NCBI GenBank assembly: GCA_021794855.1
Contig: JAJYPZ010000052.1
Coordinates: forward strand, 1 to 7,245
Source of the DNA: Pseudomonadota bacterium
GTDB lineage: Bacteria > Pseudomonadota > Gammaproteobacteria > Burkholderiales > Sulfuriferulaceae
Length of the DNA: 7,245 nucleotides
Reading direction: 5' to 3'
This document shows, in pieces, positions 1 to 5,908 of the stretch. Position numbers and translations under genes: made by a program. The notes under the pieces are model-generated. The model did not search any database, was not told the DNA's origin, and saw only the letters and a list, made by a program, of their open reading frames with translations. The number at the start of each line of letters is the position of its first letter. The stretch's first letter is position 1.

Positions 1-167
1 CCGTTATCGGCGGCGTCATCCAGCATAATACTATCGAAGCCATCGATGCCGATGACGGCCCCAACTGCTACACCCCCGATCCTGTTCTCCCGGAAGCCGG
101 GACTTTGTCCATGATGGCTGTTGGTCTGGGCCTGATCGGTCTGCGCTTACGTCGTAAAAGCAAGTAA
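1..167 (+). CDS. 3' end of a secreted protein gene with a PEP-CTERM-like sorting tail (partial)
   Basis: Only the last 54 codons are in the window; the reading frame is open from base 3 to the TAA at 165-167. The tail has the three parts of a PEP-CTERM sorting signal: a short motif (LPEAGT), a hydrophobic helix (about 14 residues, SMMAVGLGLIGLRL) and a basic end (RRKSK). In Gram-negative bacteria such tails are known to be recognised by an exosortase, and the proteins are often linked to exopolysaccharide or biofilm export. The usual Pro-Glu-Pro is Pro-Glu-Ala here. The visible part of the mature protein is acidic (IDADDGP) with one Cys and shows no domain I recognise, so the function of the main protein is unknown. 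Codon use and a hairpin just after the stop support a real gene end. Confidence 0.75.
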   Translation, partial: VIGGVIQHNTIEAIDADDGPNCYTPDPVLPEAGTLSMMAVGLGLIGLRLRRKSK

Positions 168-178
168 TCGCTAAACAC

Positions 179-202
179 GTCCCGGCTTAAGCCCGCCGGG
201 AC
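179..202 (+). terminator. GC-rich hairpin after the PEP-CTERM gene
   Basis: A perfect 8-bp inverted repeat (GTCCCGGC at 179-186, GCCGGGAC at 195-202) encloses an 8-base loop and starts 11 bases after the stop codon. A second palindrome, GGCTTAAGCC at 184-193, is nested in it. No T-tract follows, so it is either a weak terminator or an mRNA 3'-end stabiliser. The missing T-tract may have been replaced by the IS relic that begins directly after it. Confidence 0.45.
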
Positions 203-204
203 TA

Positions 205-413
205 GATTGAAGTACATATTTAGGCCACGATTTTCGTTTTCCAGCTCCTTGAGCTTCATCATCTAGGCTTCCATGCCACCAAATTTGGCACACCATATTT
301 AAAATCTGGCAAAACCCGTACCATGCTCGCAGCATAAAGCCGACTCTGGCATACCGCCGTCGGACTGCAAATATCTACATAATGTGACTGTCGGCATAGC
401 GGGGCATCTTCAT
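205..413 (-). pseudogene. Degraded relic of IS3-family transposase OrfA (5' part only)
   Basis: Read on the minus strand from the ATG at 413, the conceptual peptide follows IS3-family OrfA, the helix-turn-helix protein that binds the element ends. It starts MKMPRYADSHIM, then a TAG, then IF. After a frameshift near 368 it continues QSDGGMPESALCCEHG, then an ARF*IWCAKFGGMEA segment, then MMKLKELENENRGLNMY. Functional relatives read roughly DSQIMAILKQ, LCREHGISDATFY, WRAKFGGM and then ASMM with LKELEAENRRLKKMY. The relic has in-frame stops after HIM, at the Tyr position before IW and at the Ser position before MMK, plus one frameshift. Homology ends at about 205, against the hairpin of the upstream gene. 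No OrfB and no clear terminal inverted repeats remain, so it is immobile. The family call comes from remembered motifs. Confidence 0.75.
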
Positions 414-584
414 GTAAAAAAATCCTCAAATCGCATTTTAAGTAAATTCTACTTTTATTCGTCGGGGCGATTGCCATTCTAATTTGAACTTCCCAATTTA
501 CCAGTAGATAGTTTGCGAAATGCATCCATCATCTCACTTACCGTGAACAGATTGTGAATGGCAACGGTGTATAGATAAGCTAGA
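414..584. other. Gene-free AT-rich spacer, possibly the left end of the IS relic
   Basis: No convincing coding frame, RNA gene or promoter is visible here. On the minus strand this stretch precedes the OrfA start, so part of it may be the 5' untranslated end of the old insertion sequence. I could not find a matching terminal repeat or a target-site duplication to place the boundary. Confidence 0.4.
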
Positions 585-599
585 AAGGCGCAAAGCCTT
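585..599 (-). terminator. Candidate terminator hairpin downstream of tRNA-Met
   Basis: On the minus strand the tRNA is followed after about 8 bases by AAGGC, a 5-base loop (TTTGC), GCCTT and then TCT. The stem is only 5 bp and the T-run is short and interrupted, so this is a weak terminator candidate placed mainly by position. Confidence 0.4.
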
Positions 600-607
600 A
601 TGGGTCT

Positions 608-684
608 TGGTGGTGATGGGCGGAATCGAACCGCCGACCTATGGGTTATGAATCCATCGCTCTAACCGTCTGAGCTACATCACC
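608..684 (-). tRNA. tRNA-Met (CAT anticodon), elongator type
   Basis: The minus strand reads as a complete 77-base tRNA including an encoded CCA (608-610). The acceptor stem GGTGATG pairs with CATCACC, followed by discriminator A. The D-arm is GCTC...GAGC, and the anticodon loop TTCATAA has CAT at 648-650. The variable loop is AGGTC, and the T-arm GGCGG/CCGCC carries the loop TTCGATT. A fully paired acceptor stem argues against initiator tRNA, which has a mismatch at the first pair. The isoleucine tRNA with lysidine-modified CAT is the main alternative, but overall shape favours elongator Met. One oddity is that the anticodon stem ATGGA/CCCAT has an A-C mismatch at the pair closing the loop (31-39). 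Confidence 0.93.
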
Positions 685-704
685 GGCATCCTGAGAAGCC
701 GAAC

Positions 705-734
705 ATTATCATGGCAGGCGCTCTCTTTTGTCAA
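705..734 (-). promoter_or_regulatory. Sigma-70 promoter of tRNA-Met
   Basis: On the minus strand a perfect -35 box TTGACA (729-734) is followed after 18 bases by GATAAT (705-710), five of six matches to the -10 consensus. This puts the transcript start near 697-699, about 14 bases before the mature tRNA 5' end at 684, a normal leader length for a tRNA gene. Confidence 0.75.
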
Positions 735-759
735 GTTTGGTAAAATATGCATCTAATCC

Positions 760-788
760 TTGCGCCGGTTCCGTTTTTATCGGATAAT
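760..788 (+). promoter_or_regulatory. Candidate promoter of rpmE
   Basis: TTGCGC (760-765), a 17-base spacer and GATAAT (783-788) form a plausible sigma-70 promoter, giving a leader of about 38 bases before rpmE. The -35 box matches only three of six consensus bases. An alternative -10 (TAAAAT, 741-746) lies upstream but has no good -35 box. Confidence 0.45.
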
Positions 789-798
789 GCCGTCCTCT

Positions 799-815
799 CT
801 GCGTACACGCCGCAG
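799..815 (+). promoter_or_regulatory. Hairpin in the rpmE leader, possible L31 autoregulatory site
   Basis: CTGCG (799-803) and CGCAG (811-815) form a 5-bp stem with a 7-base loop, ending just before the AAGGA ribosome-binding site (821-825). Several ribosomal proteins, L31 among them, are known to control their own mRNA through structured leaders. Whether this small stem is such an element is inferred only from position. Confidence 0.3.
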
Positions 816-832
816 CACCAAAGGAAAGCGCC

Positions 833-1048
833 ATGAAAGAAAATCTGCACCCCAAATACGAAGCGATCAACATCACTTGCAGTTGCGGCAATCAGTTCGT
901 CACGCGGTCGACGATGTCTAAAAGCCTGCATGTCGAAGTTTGCTCCGAATGCCATCCGTTCTATACCGGAAAACAGAAGATCGTCGATACCGCCGGCCGG
1001 GTTGAGAAATTCCGTCAAAAATACGGCATGGGCAAATCTGTCGCATAA
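833..1048 (+). CDS. rpmE: 50S ribosomal protein L31 (zinc-binding type)
   Basis: This 71-residue protein is the usual length for bacterial L31, a large-subunit protein that contributes to the bridge between the two ribosomal subunits. Diagnostic stretches are HPKYE near the N-terminus, CSCGN at 16-20, [15 protein letters not shown] at 35-49 and GRVEKF. The four cysteines C16, C18, C37 and C40 are the zinc ligands of the C+ form, so this is the zinc-replete paralogue and not the zinc-independent RpmE2 type. The ATG is preceded at seven bases by AAGGA. The gene stands alone: it is divergent from tRNA-Met and closed by a strong terminator about 25 bases after the stop. Confidence 0.97.
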   Translation: MKENLHPKYEAINITCSCGNQFVTRSTMSKSLHVEVCSECHPFYTGKQKIVDTAGRVEKFRQKYGMGKSVA

Positions 1049-1072
1049 TTGCGACGGTTTGTTACCGCAAGT

Positions 1073-1102
1073 AAGGGCAGCTAAGCTGCCTTTTTTATTT
1101 TT
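1073..1102 (+). terminator. Intrinsic terminator of rpmE
   Basis: GGCAGC (1076-1081), a 3-base TAA loop and GCTGCC (1085-1090) are followed directly by TTTTTTATTTTT. The stem extends with an A-rich left flank that can pair with the T-run. This is a textbook rho-independent terminator and separates rpmE from the glycosyltransferase gene. Confidence 0.9.
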
Positions 1103-1106
1103 GCTG

Positions 1107-1112
1107 TAAAAT
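1107..1112 (+). promoter_or_regulatory. Candidate -10 box for the glycosyltransferase-mobA unit
   Basis: TAAAAT lies just behind the rpmE terminator and would place a transcript start near 1119, about 30 bases before the GTG start at 1149. No convincing -35 box is seen at the right distance, because the T-rich terminator occupies it. The evidence is weak. Confidence 0.3.
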
Positions 1113-1148
1113 CAGTTTCAATTTCTCTTGCCGGGATTCAAACCTACA

Positions 1149-2786
1149 GTGATCACGCCGTCTCGCGAACATCAGATCGTACCCTTTCTTTTGATGCTCG
1201 TATTGAGCTTGGCGTGGTTGTTACCCGGATTGGTCGGACACGAACCGTGGAAAGGCGATGAAGCCCAAACCATGGGACTGATCCACAGCGTACTGGCCGG
1301 GGCTCCTCTTGCCGTGCCGACTTTGGCCGGCGAGCCTTGGCCGTACGCTCCTCCCCCTTTATTCAGCCTGATCGGCGCGACATTTGCGCAAATTTTTGCG
1401 CCGCTGCTGCCTGCGCATGACGGCGCCCGGCTTGCCGGCGGCAGTTTTATATTGTTGATGCTGATTTTTGCCGCCCTGACCGGGAGAGAACTCTACGGCC
1501 GCGAACACGGGCGTCTAGTGGTACTGGTGTTGATCGGCAGCATAGGTTTATGGCTCAGCGCGCACGAATCGATTCCGCAAACCGCGCTTTTGACCGGGGT
1601 TGCAATGGTGGGTTACGGCGCGGCATTGTCGCTCCGTCGTCCATATCTCGGCGGCGCGCTTACCGGTACCGGTCTTGGCATCAGCTTCATGAGCATAGGT
1701 TTTGCCGAAACGCTGGCACTGGCATTGACTCTGCTCGCGTTGCCGCTCTTCGGTCCGGCGTGGCGACAAATATCCACTGTCAAGGCAGCGGCCGTCGCTG
1801 TACTGTTTGCTGCGCCTTGGTGGCTGATCTGGCCGCTTGCGCTGTACCATAACAGCCCGGCCTTGTTTATGGACTGGTGGCATCATCAAATTCAGGCGCG
1901 CTTCATATTCTGGGCTCATCATAAAACGGTCACCTTGTATTATATCCAGTTTCTGCCCTGGTTTACTTGGCCCGCTTGGCCGCTGGCATTGTGGACGGTG
2001 TGGAAGAGCGGCCGCCGCAAAACTTTAACCGATACCGGTATCGTGTTGCCTCTGGCGATGTGGGTCAGCTTTACCGCGGTTTTAAGTTGTACCACCGCTC
2101 CCAATCCGGATGAAGGTTTGCCTCTGCTGCTGCCGCTGGCGTGGTTGGCAGCCGGCAGCACATATACGCTGCGCCGGGGCGCTGCCAACGCATTATACTG
2201 GTTTGCAATCATGACCTTTGCAGTCGTCGCCACTGCCGCCTGGATATACTGGAGCGCGCTGGATCTGGGTTTCCCGCCTCAGCTCGCGCTGCATTTGCAT
2301 AAGCTGCAGCCGCGTTATCAAGGCGCCATACATCCACTGCTGGTCGGTGCTGCAGCACTCTATTGCCTGGCCTGGATAATATTGCTGTTGCGCATGAAAC
2401 GTTCGCCACAACGGCCTTTACTGGCCTGGGCCGCAGGCATGACGCTAGCCTGGGGATTGGCCGCCAATTTATTCGTGCATCCGCTGGATGAGCGGCTCAG
2501 CTATGCCGCCATCATGAAATCGCTGGAGCCGCATTTGCCCGCCCGTTCGTGCATTGCCAGCCGGGGCATTAACAGCGGGGCGCGAGCCATGCTCGACTAT
2601 TATCTCGGAGTAGAAACCCTGCGAGAAGAAAGCGTAGGCAAAACTTCCTGCCGCTATTTGCTGATCGAAGACCAGAACGAAAGTTCCAAGCTGCCGAAAC
2701 TCGAGGGCTGGCGACCGGTATGGCACGACAGCCGGCTGGGCCATCACGCGGAACGCTATATTCTTTATCGTGCCCGACATGGTTAG
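1149..2786 (+). CDS. ArnT/PMT-like membrane glycosyltransferase (GT-C fold)
   Basis: This 545-residue polytopic membrane protein resembles the ArnT / family 39 glycosyltransferases, which move a sugar from a lipid-phosphate carrier to an acceptor on the periplasmic side. After a first membrane helix (about 10-28) the first periplasmic loop holds the acidic HEPWKGDEA motif, with D37 and E38 in the place of the catalytic acidic pair. It is followed by VPTLAGEPWPYAPPPLF, matching the family's PTL-G-P-Y-x-x-PPL pattern. Many further hydrophobic helices run to about residue 443. A soluble C-terminal part carries CIASRGINSGARAMLDYYLG and ends GWRPVWHDSR, ERYILYR. Donor and acceptor are unknown; lipid A is not implied. 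I chose GTG 1149 because TTG 1128 has no ribosome-binding site and sits close to the predicted transcript start; both are possible. The end overlaps mobA. Confidence 0.85.
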   Translation: MITPSREHQIVPFLLMLVLSLAWLLPGLVGHEPWKGDEAQTMGLIHSVLAGAPLAVPTLAGEPWPYAPPPLFSLIGATFAQIFAPLLPAHDGARLAGGSFILLMLIFAALTGRELYGREHGRLVVLVLIGSIGLWLSAHESIPQTALLTGVAMVGYGAALSLRRPYLGGALTGTGLGISFMSIGFAETLALALTLLALPLFGPAWRQISTVKAAAVAVLFAAPWWLIWPLALYHNSPALFMDWWHHQIQARFIFWAHHKTVTLYYIQFLPWFTWPAWPLALWTVWKSGRRKTLTDTGIVLPLAMWVSFTAVLSCTTAPNPDEGLPLLLPLAWLAAGSTYTLRRGAANALYWFAIMTFAVVATAAWIYWSALDLGFPPQLALHLHKLQPRYQGAIHPLLVGAAALYCLAWIILLLRMKRSPQRPLLAWAAGMTLAWGLAANLFVHPLDERLSYAAIMKSLEPHLPARSCIASRGINSGARAMLDYYLGVETLREESVGKTSCRYLLIEDQNESSKLPKLEGWRPVWHDSRLGHHAERYILYRARHG

Positions 2787-3348
2787 CGGAGTGATACTTT
2801 CCGGCGGCGCTTCGCGCCGCATGGGTCAGGATAAAGGCCTGACGCCATTTGCAGGACTGCCATTGATACAGCACGTCATTTCGCGCATCGCTCCGCAGGT
2901 AGAAGAATTGCACATCAACACACACCGCCGCAATGAGGAATACCGGCAATTCGGCTACCCGCTCGTAACCGATGAAATGGCTGATTTTCAAGGTCCTCTG
3001 GCCGGCGTCCTGGCAGGCTTGAAAGCTTCCCGTTACGAGTGGGTATTCACCGCTCCCTGCGACACCCCCTTTTTACCGCCGGATCTGGTTGCGCGTCTGC
3101 TGGCATCGGCTACTGGCGCAGACCTGGTTGTCGCCAGCACCGAACGGGCGCACGCCACAACCATGCTGTGTCGGCGCAGCCTTGCCGGCAACCTCGCGGC
3201 AGCGCTGGCGCAAGGAGTCCGCCGCGTACAGGACTGGCAAGCCGAACAGCGTTGCATACTGGTACATTTCGACGATGAGGCCGCGTTCGCCAATCTCAAT
3301 ACTCCGGAACAGCTGGCGAATGCGCTTAAGCCTCCCCGCCGGCTATGA
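2779..3348 (+). CDS. mobA: Molybdenum cofactor guanylyltransferase MobA
   Basis: MobA joins GMP to molybdopterin-bound molybdenum, making the guanine dinucleotide cofactor used by DMSO-reductase-family enzymes such as nitrate reductases and formate dehydrogenases. The 189-residue cytosolic protein has the nucleotide-binding signature LSGGASRRMGQDKG at 7-20, QGPLAGVLAGL at 71-81, APCDTPFLP at 92-100 with the Mg-binding Asp D95, and the closing FANLNTPEQL at 170-179. In the acceptor region the usual His-Pro-Thr is His-Ala-Thr (H125). The ATG at 2779 overlaps the glycosyltransferase stop by 8 bases; GTG 2770 is a possible earlier start. No clear ribosome-binding site precedes either, which suggests translational coupling. 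Length fits the family (E. coli MobA is about 194 residues). Confidence 0.95.
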   Translation: MVSGVILSGGASRRMGQDKGLTPFAGLPLIQHVISRIAPQVEELHINTHRRNEEYRQFGYPLVTDEMADFQGPLAGVLAGLKASRYEWVFTAPCDTPFLPPDLVARLLASATGADLVVASTERAHATTMLCRRSLAGNLAAALAQGVRRVQDWQAEQRCILVHFDDEAAFANLNTPEQLANALKPPRRL

Positions 3349-3355
3349 GCAGCTC

Positions 3356-3377
3356 TTGAATCGCGCCCACGCTTCAA
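3356..3377. terminator. Small dyad between convergent mobA and outer-membrane gene
   Basis: TTGAA (3356-3360) and TTCAA (3373-3377) pair, with an inner GCG/CGC stem and a CCCA loop, in the 39-base gap between the two convergent stop codons. It has no T-tract on either strand, so it is at most a weak bidirectional terminator. Confidence 0.3.
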
Positions 3378-3387
3378 TTAGCCACCC

Positions 3388-4338
3388 TTAAAAACTCCAG
3401 GTAATTCCTGCGCTGACTATCTGTTGAGGAATCAGTTGCACACCGTTGACGTATTGATAAAGCGGCACGTAAAGATTGGCGTTAGCCTGCCAGTCATGAT
3501 CGATCTGCCACAAAATTCCCGGCGTCAGGTATACGCTTTTCAGCCCGGAATCCAGAGGGTCGCTGTTAAAACCGCTGTCGGCCTTGCGGATCGTGCCGTT
3601 GAGCATCAATGTCGGAATGAGACGGGTAGTATGCTGCCAGGCATCGTAATGCATGCCAGCTACGATCTGCAAGCTGTCGCCGGGACGATAATTGTCGCTG
3701 GTGCTGACGGCGCTGCGGACGATAGCCTGAGCAAACCAGCCCCAGCCCTTTTCCTGACCCATTTCGTAGCCGCCGATCAGCACATCGGTACTGCCTGTAC
3801 CCGGCTCGGTATCGCGGTCGAATCCGGGGGCGGTATAAGTACCGGTAGGCAATTTCAGACCGAATATCAAACCGCTCGACATATCCGGCGAAAATCCGCT
3901 ATACATCCCCATGAGGCGGACATCGGACAAAGCGCTCACGTTGCTGTTAGCGATCTGGGCAGGACTGCTGCCGAAATTGACGTTGGTAGCGAAACTTCTC
4001 TGCCAGTACGGCACCATCGCCATCAGACCCCAGTCGCGGTTAAATTGATACTGCATATTCAGGTTGGTGAAGGCAGTACGGATTTGCTGGTCAGCGCTCT
4101 GGCTCAGCGGGATTTTGCTACTTCCCGCCTCGGCGGCATTCTGGTCCAGAAAAGTTTCCTGAAGATTGACGCTGCCGCCCTGACTGGAGGGCAAAGCCAT
4201 CCCCGGCATGCCCACATCGAACATCCCGCACCCGCAGGCGCAGGCAGATGCCGTATCGGGCGTCATGACCAGTACGACAAGCGCGATTATAAAATTTTGC
4301 GCCGTGACGGACGCCGACATTGATCTTGCTGACTGCAT
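3388..4338 (-). CDS. Outer-membrane beta-barrel protein with N-terminal CxCxC motif
   Basis: The 316-residue protein has a signal peptide (hydrophobic core about 16-25, likely cut after TASA at 32). The mature part would then start CACGCGMFDVG with C33, C35 and C37. The rest alternates polar and hydrophobic residues in strand-like runs (LNMQYQFNRDWGLMAMVPYW, LIFGLKLPTGTY, LQIVAGMHYDA, SAGITWSF) and ends in Phe, the usual barrel-assembly signal. It resembles the loosely named transporter / phenol-degradation-MetA-like barrel families. I recall homologues that share the cysteine motif and the RTAF...YQFNR-WG-MAMVPYW region. Function is unknown; metal or redox sensing at the Cys cluster is inference. 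The start at 4338 is supported by GGGAG (4347-4351) eight bases upstream. A weak lipobox reading (ASAC) is possible. The gene is divergent from regB. Confidence 0.82.
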   Translation of the reverse strand: MQSARSMSASVTAQNFIIALVVLVMTPDTASACACGCGMFDVGMPGMALPSSQGGSVNLQETFLDQNAAEAGSSKIPLSQSADQQIRTAFTNLNMQYQFNRDWGLMAMVPYWQRSFATNVNFGSSPAQIANSNVSALSDVRLMGMYSGFSPDMSSGLIFGLKLPTGTYTAPGFDRDTEPGTGSTDVLIGGYEMGQEKGWGWFAQAIVRSAVSTSDNYRPGDSLQIVAGMHYDAWQHTTRLIPTLMLNGTIRKADSGFNSDPLDSGLKSVYLTPGILWQIDHDWQANANLYVPLYQYVNGVQLIPQQIVSAGITWSF

Positions 4339-4440
4339 TTTCCATACTCCCGATTATTACGAAAAGCCTTTGCACGATTGCTGCGCTCGTTCATATTTCA
4401 TTAAAAGCTCGAAGCGGCACGCCCCACTGCTTACAAAGAT

Positions 4441-4446
4441 TTTATA
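4441..4446 (-). promoter_or_regulatory. Candidate -10 box for the outer-membrane gene
   Basis: On the minus strand the AT-rich run reads TATAAA at 4446-4441, inside TATATAAAAT, about 100 bases before the start codon. No good -35 box is present; the expected place is occupied by the TTGAGAA repeats, so an activator-dependent promoter is possible. Confidence 0.3.
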
Positions 4447-4453
4447 TAAATGA

Positions 4454-4471
4454 TTGAGAACGCCTTGAGAA
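4454..4471 (+). repeat. Direct repeat TTGAGAA spaced one helical turn
   Basis: TTGAGAA occurs at 4454-4460 and again at 4465-4471, start to start 11 bases. The pair lies next to the candidate promoter of the outer-membrane gene, where a regulator could bind on one face of the helix. The motif matches no operator I can name. Confidence 0.4.
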
Positions 4472-4503
4472 AAAATAATAAAACCTGAGCGAGACTTTAA
4501 CAA

Positions 4504-4519
4504 TGCGACATATTGCCGC
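4504..4519 (+). promoter_or_regulatory. Putative RegA/PrrA binding dyad upstream of regB
   Basis: TGCGACATATTGCCGC contains half-sites GCGAC (4505-4509) and GCCGC (4515-4519) with a 5-base AT spacer. The recalled PrrA consensus is YGCGRCR and GNCGC around a TATA-like centre, with variable spacing. Every fixed base of both half-sites is matched. It ends 3 bases before the candidate regB -35 box, a classic activator position, so RegA may control its own operon. Confidence 0.5.
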
Positions 4520-4522
4520 AGC

Positions 4523-4552
4523 TTGCGCAAGATGGCTTTAGCTGAGTAAAAT
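4523..4552 (+). promoter_or_regulatory. Candidate regB promoter
   Basis: TTGCGC (4523-4528), an 18-base spacer and TAAAAT (4547-4552) suggest a transcript start near 4559, about 20 bases before the regB ATG. The -35 box lies within a perfect 10-base palindrome CTTGCGCAAG (4522-4531). It has the same TTGCGC sequence proposed for rpmE. Confidence 0.4.
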
Positions 4553-4579
4553 GCGCGAACCTTTCCGGAAATCCGACTT

Positions 4580-5908
4580 ATGACTCGTGCGGCCACGCCT
4601 GCGAATAAAAATCTCCGGCGATTGTTCATATTGAGAATTATTGCCGTTGTCGGGCAGATTATCGCGATATTTATCGTCACGTACGTCATCGGCCTGCGCC
4701 TGCCCTTGACATTGATGGTCCCGGTACTGGGTTTTTTAACCGCTTTCAATTTTCTTACCTGGCTGCGTCTTAAAAACCCCGCGCCGGTGACCGATCTGGA
4801 ACTGGTCGGACAATTGCTCGCCGACATCGTCGCACTGGCCGTATTGCTCTACGCCAGCGGCGGTTCGACGAATCCTTTCGTCTCGCTCTTTCTGCTGCCG
4901 TTAACCATCGCCGCGGCGATTCTGCCGCCTCGCCAGACCTGGTTTATCGCCGGAATAACGGTTTGCTGTTATACGACGCTGCTGTTCAGCTACGAACCGC
5001 TGGTGCGTAAAGGCATGGAGTTGCACCCGCTGATGGCCATGGAACCGGGCAGTCCGGCGCATGGAGGGCATGCCGGTTATTTCGAACTGCACGTCGTCGG
5101 CATGTGGTTCAATTTCCTGCTCAGCGCGGTACTGATCGCCTACTTTGTGGTACGCATGGCGGCTTCGATTCGCGAACGCGACCGGCTGCTGCTCACCGCG
5201 CGCGAAACCGCCCTGCGCGACGAACACATTATTGCACTCGGCACTCTGGCGGCGGGGGCTGCCCACGAATTGGGTACGCCATTGGCGACCATGGCGATCA
5301 TTACCCACGAATTGCAGCAAGAGCACGGCAATCACAACGAGCTGAACGAGGATTTACGTCTGTTGCGGCTACAGATCGACAGCTGCAAGACTATACTTTC
5401 AAAATTACTCGACACCGCCGGACAGACGCGGAGCGGCAGCTTGGCCCAGGTTCGGTCCGACCAATATCTCGATGAATTGATTGAGCAATGGCAAATCATC
5501 CGTCCCGGAATCGCGTTAATCAGAATCGAGAACGGACTGTCGCCCGCTCCGTATATCGCCACAGAAGCTTCTTTGAGTCACGCCATAATGAACCTGCTCA
5601 ACAATGCCGCCGATGCATCGCCGGATTACGTAGAATTCATTACCAGTTGGGACGAACGCCGACTCAGCATCCAGATTTGCGATCGCGGTCCCGGCTTGGC
5701 TCCGGATACTCTGGCCAGCGCCGGCCAACCGTTTTTTACGACCAAGGCGCCCGGCAAAGGGACGGGGATCGGCCTGTTTCTCGCCAACGCGAGTATCGAG
5801 CGCTTCGGCGGCAGCGTCAGTTTAAGCAATCGTGCGGGAGGCGGGGCCCGTATCGAAGTTTTGCTGCCGGTGCTGCCTGCCATCGGGAAGAACCCTCATG
5901 ACGGATAA
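4580..5908 (+). CDS. regB: Redox-sensing membrane histidine kinase RegB (PrrB/ActS/RoxS family)
   Basis: RegB senses the respiratory state through ubiquinone and a redox-active cysteine and phosphorylates RegA. This 442-residue protein has an N-terminal membrane domain of about six helices (14-192). It carries the family's quinone-linked heptapeptide GGSTNPF at 94-100 and a periplasmic stretch with H149, H161, H164 and H171. The phosphorylated H229 sits in AAGAAHELGTPLA. C269 (in IDSCKTIL) is 40 residues further, the same spacing as H225 and C265 of Rhodobacter capsulatus RegB. The ATPase part shows NLLNNAADAS at 338-347, DRGPG at 368-372 and GKGTGIGLFLA at 392-402. The ATG has only a weak GGAA nine bases upstream. 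The gene overlaps regA by 11 bases. No senC lies between the two, unlike the Rhodobacter arrangement. Confidence 0.95.
   Translation: MTRAATPANKNLRRLFILRIIAVVGQIIAIFIVTYVIGLRLPLTLMVPVLGFLTAFNFLTWLRLKNPAPVTDLELVGQLLADIVALAVLLYASGGSTNPFVSLFLLPLTIAAAILPPRQTWFIAGITVCCYTTLLFSYEPLVRKGMELHPLMAMEPGSPAHGGHAGYFELHVVGMWFNFLLSAVLIAYFVVRMAASIRERDRLLLTARETALRDEHIIALGTLAAGAAHELGTPLATMAIITHELQQEHGNHNELNEDLRLLRLQIDSCKTILSKLLDTAGQTRSGSLAQVRSDQYLDELIEQWQIIRPGIALIRIENGLSPAPYIATEASLSHAIMNLLNNAADASPDYVEFITSWDERRLSIQICDRGPGLAPDTLASAGQPFFTTKAPGKGTGIGLFLANASIERFGGSVSLSNRAGGGARIEVLLPVLPAIGKNPHDG

Noticed and set aside
99..116. LPEAGT read as a Gram-positive LPXTG sortase motif
   Set aside because: The fourth residue is Ala followed by Gly-Thr, so it is not LPxTG, and all other genes point to a Gram-negative host.
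259..525. Minus-strand open frame of 88 codons in the left spacer
   Set aside because: It is a shifted frame over the IS3 OrfA relic; the recognisable transposase motifs are in other frames.
3424..4323. Plus-strand open frame of 299 codons opposite the outer-membrane gene
   Set aside because: It is a mirror frame of a gene with clear signal peptide and barrel features; its peptide has no recognisable domain and no ribosome-binding site.
4357..4827. Minus-strand open frame of 156 codons crossing the regB start and the divergent gap
   Set aside because: It overlaps the regB membrane domain antisense, and its peptide shows no family motif.
5832..5897. Upstream extension of regA within regB
   Set aside because: The extra residues are out-of-frame translation of the conserved regB end; a good ribosome-binding site marks ATG 5898.
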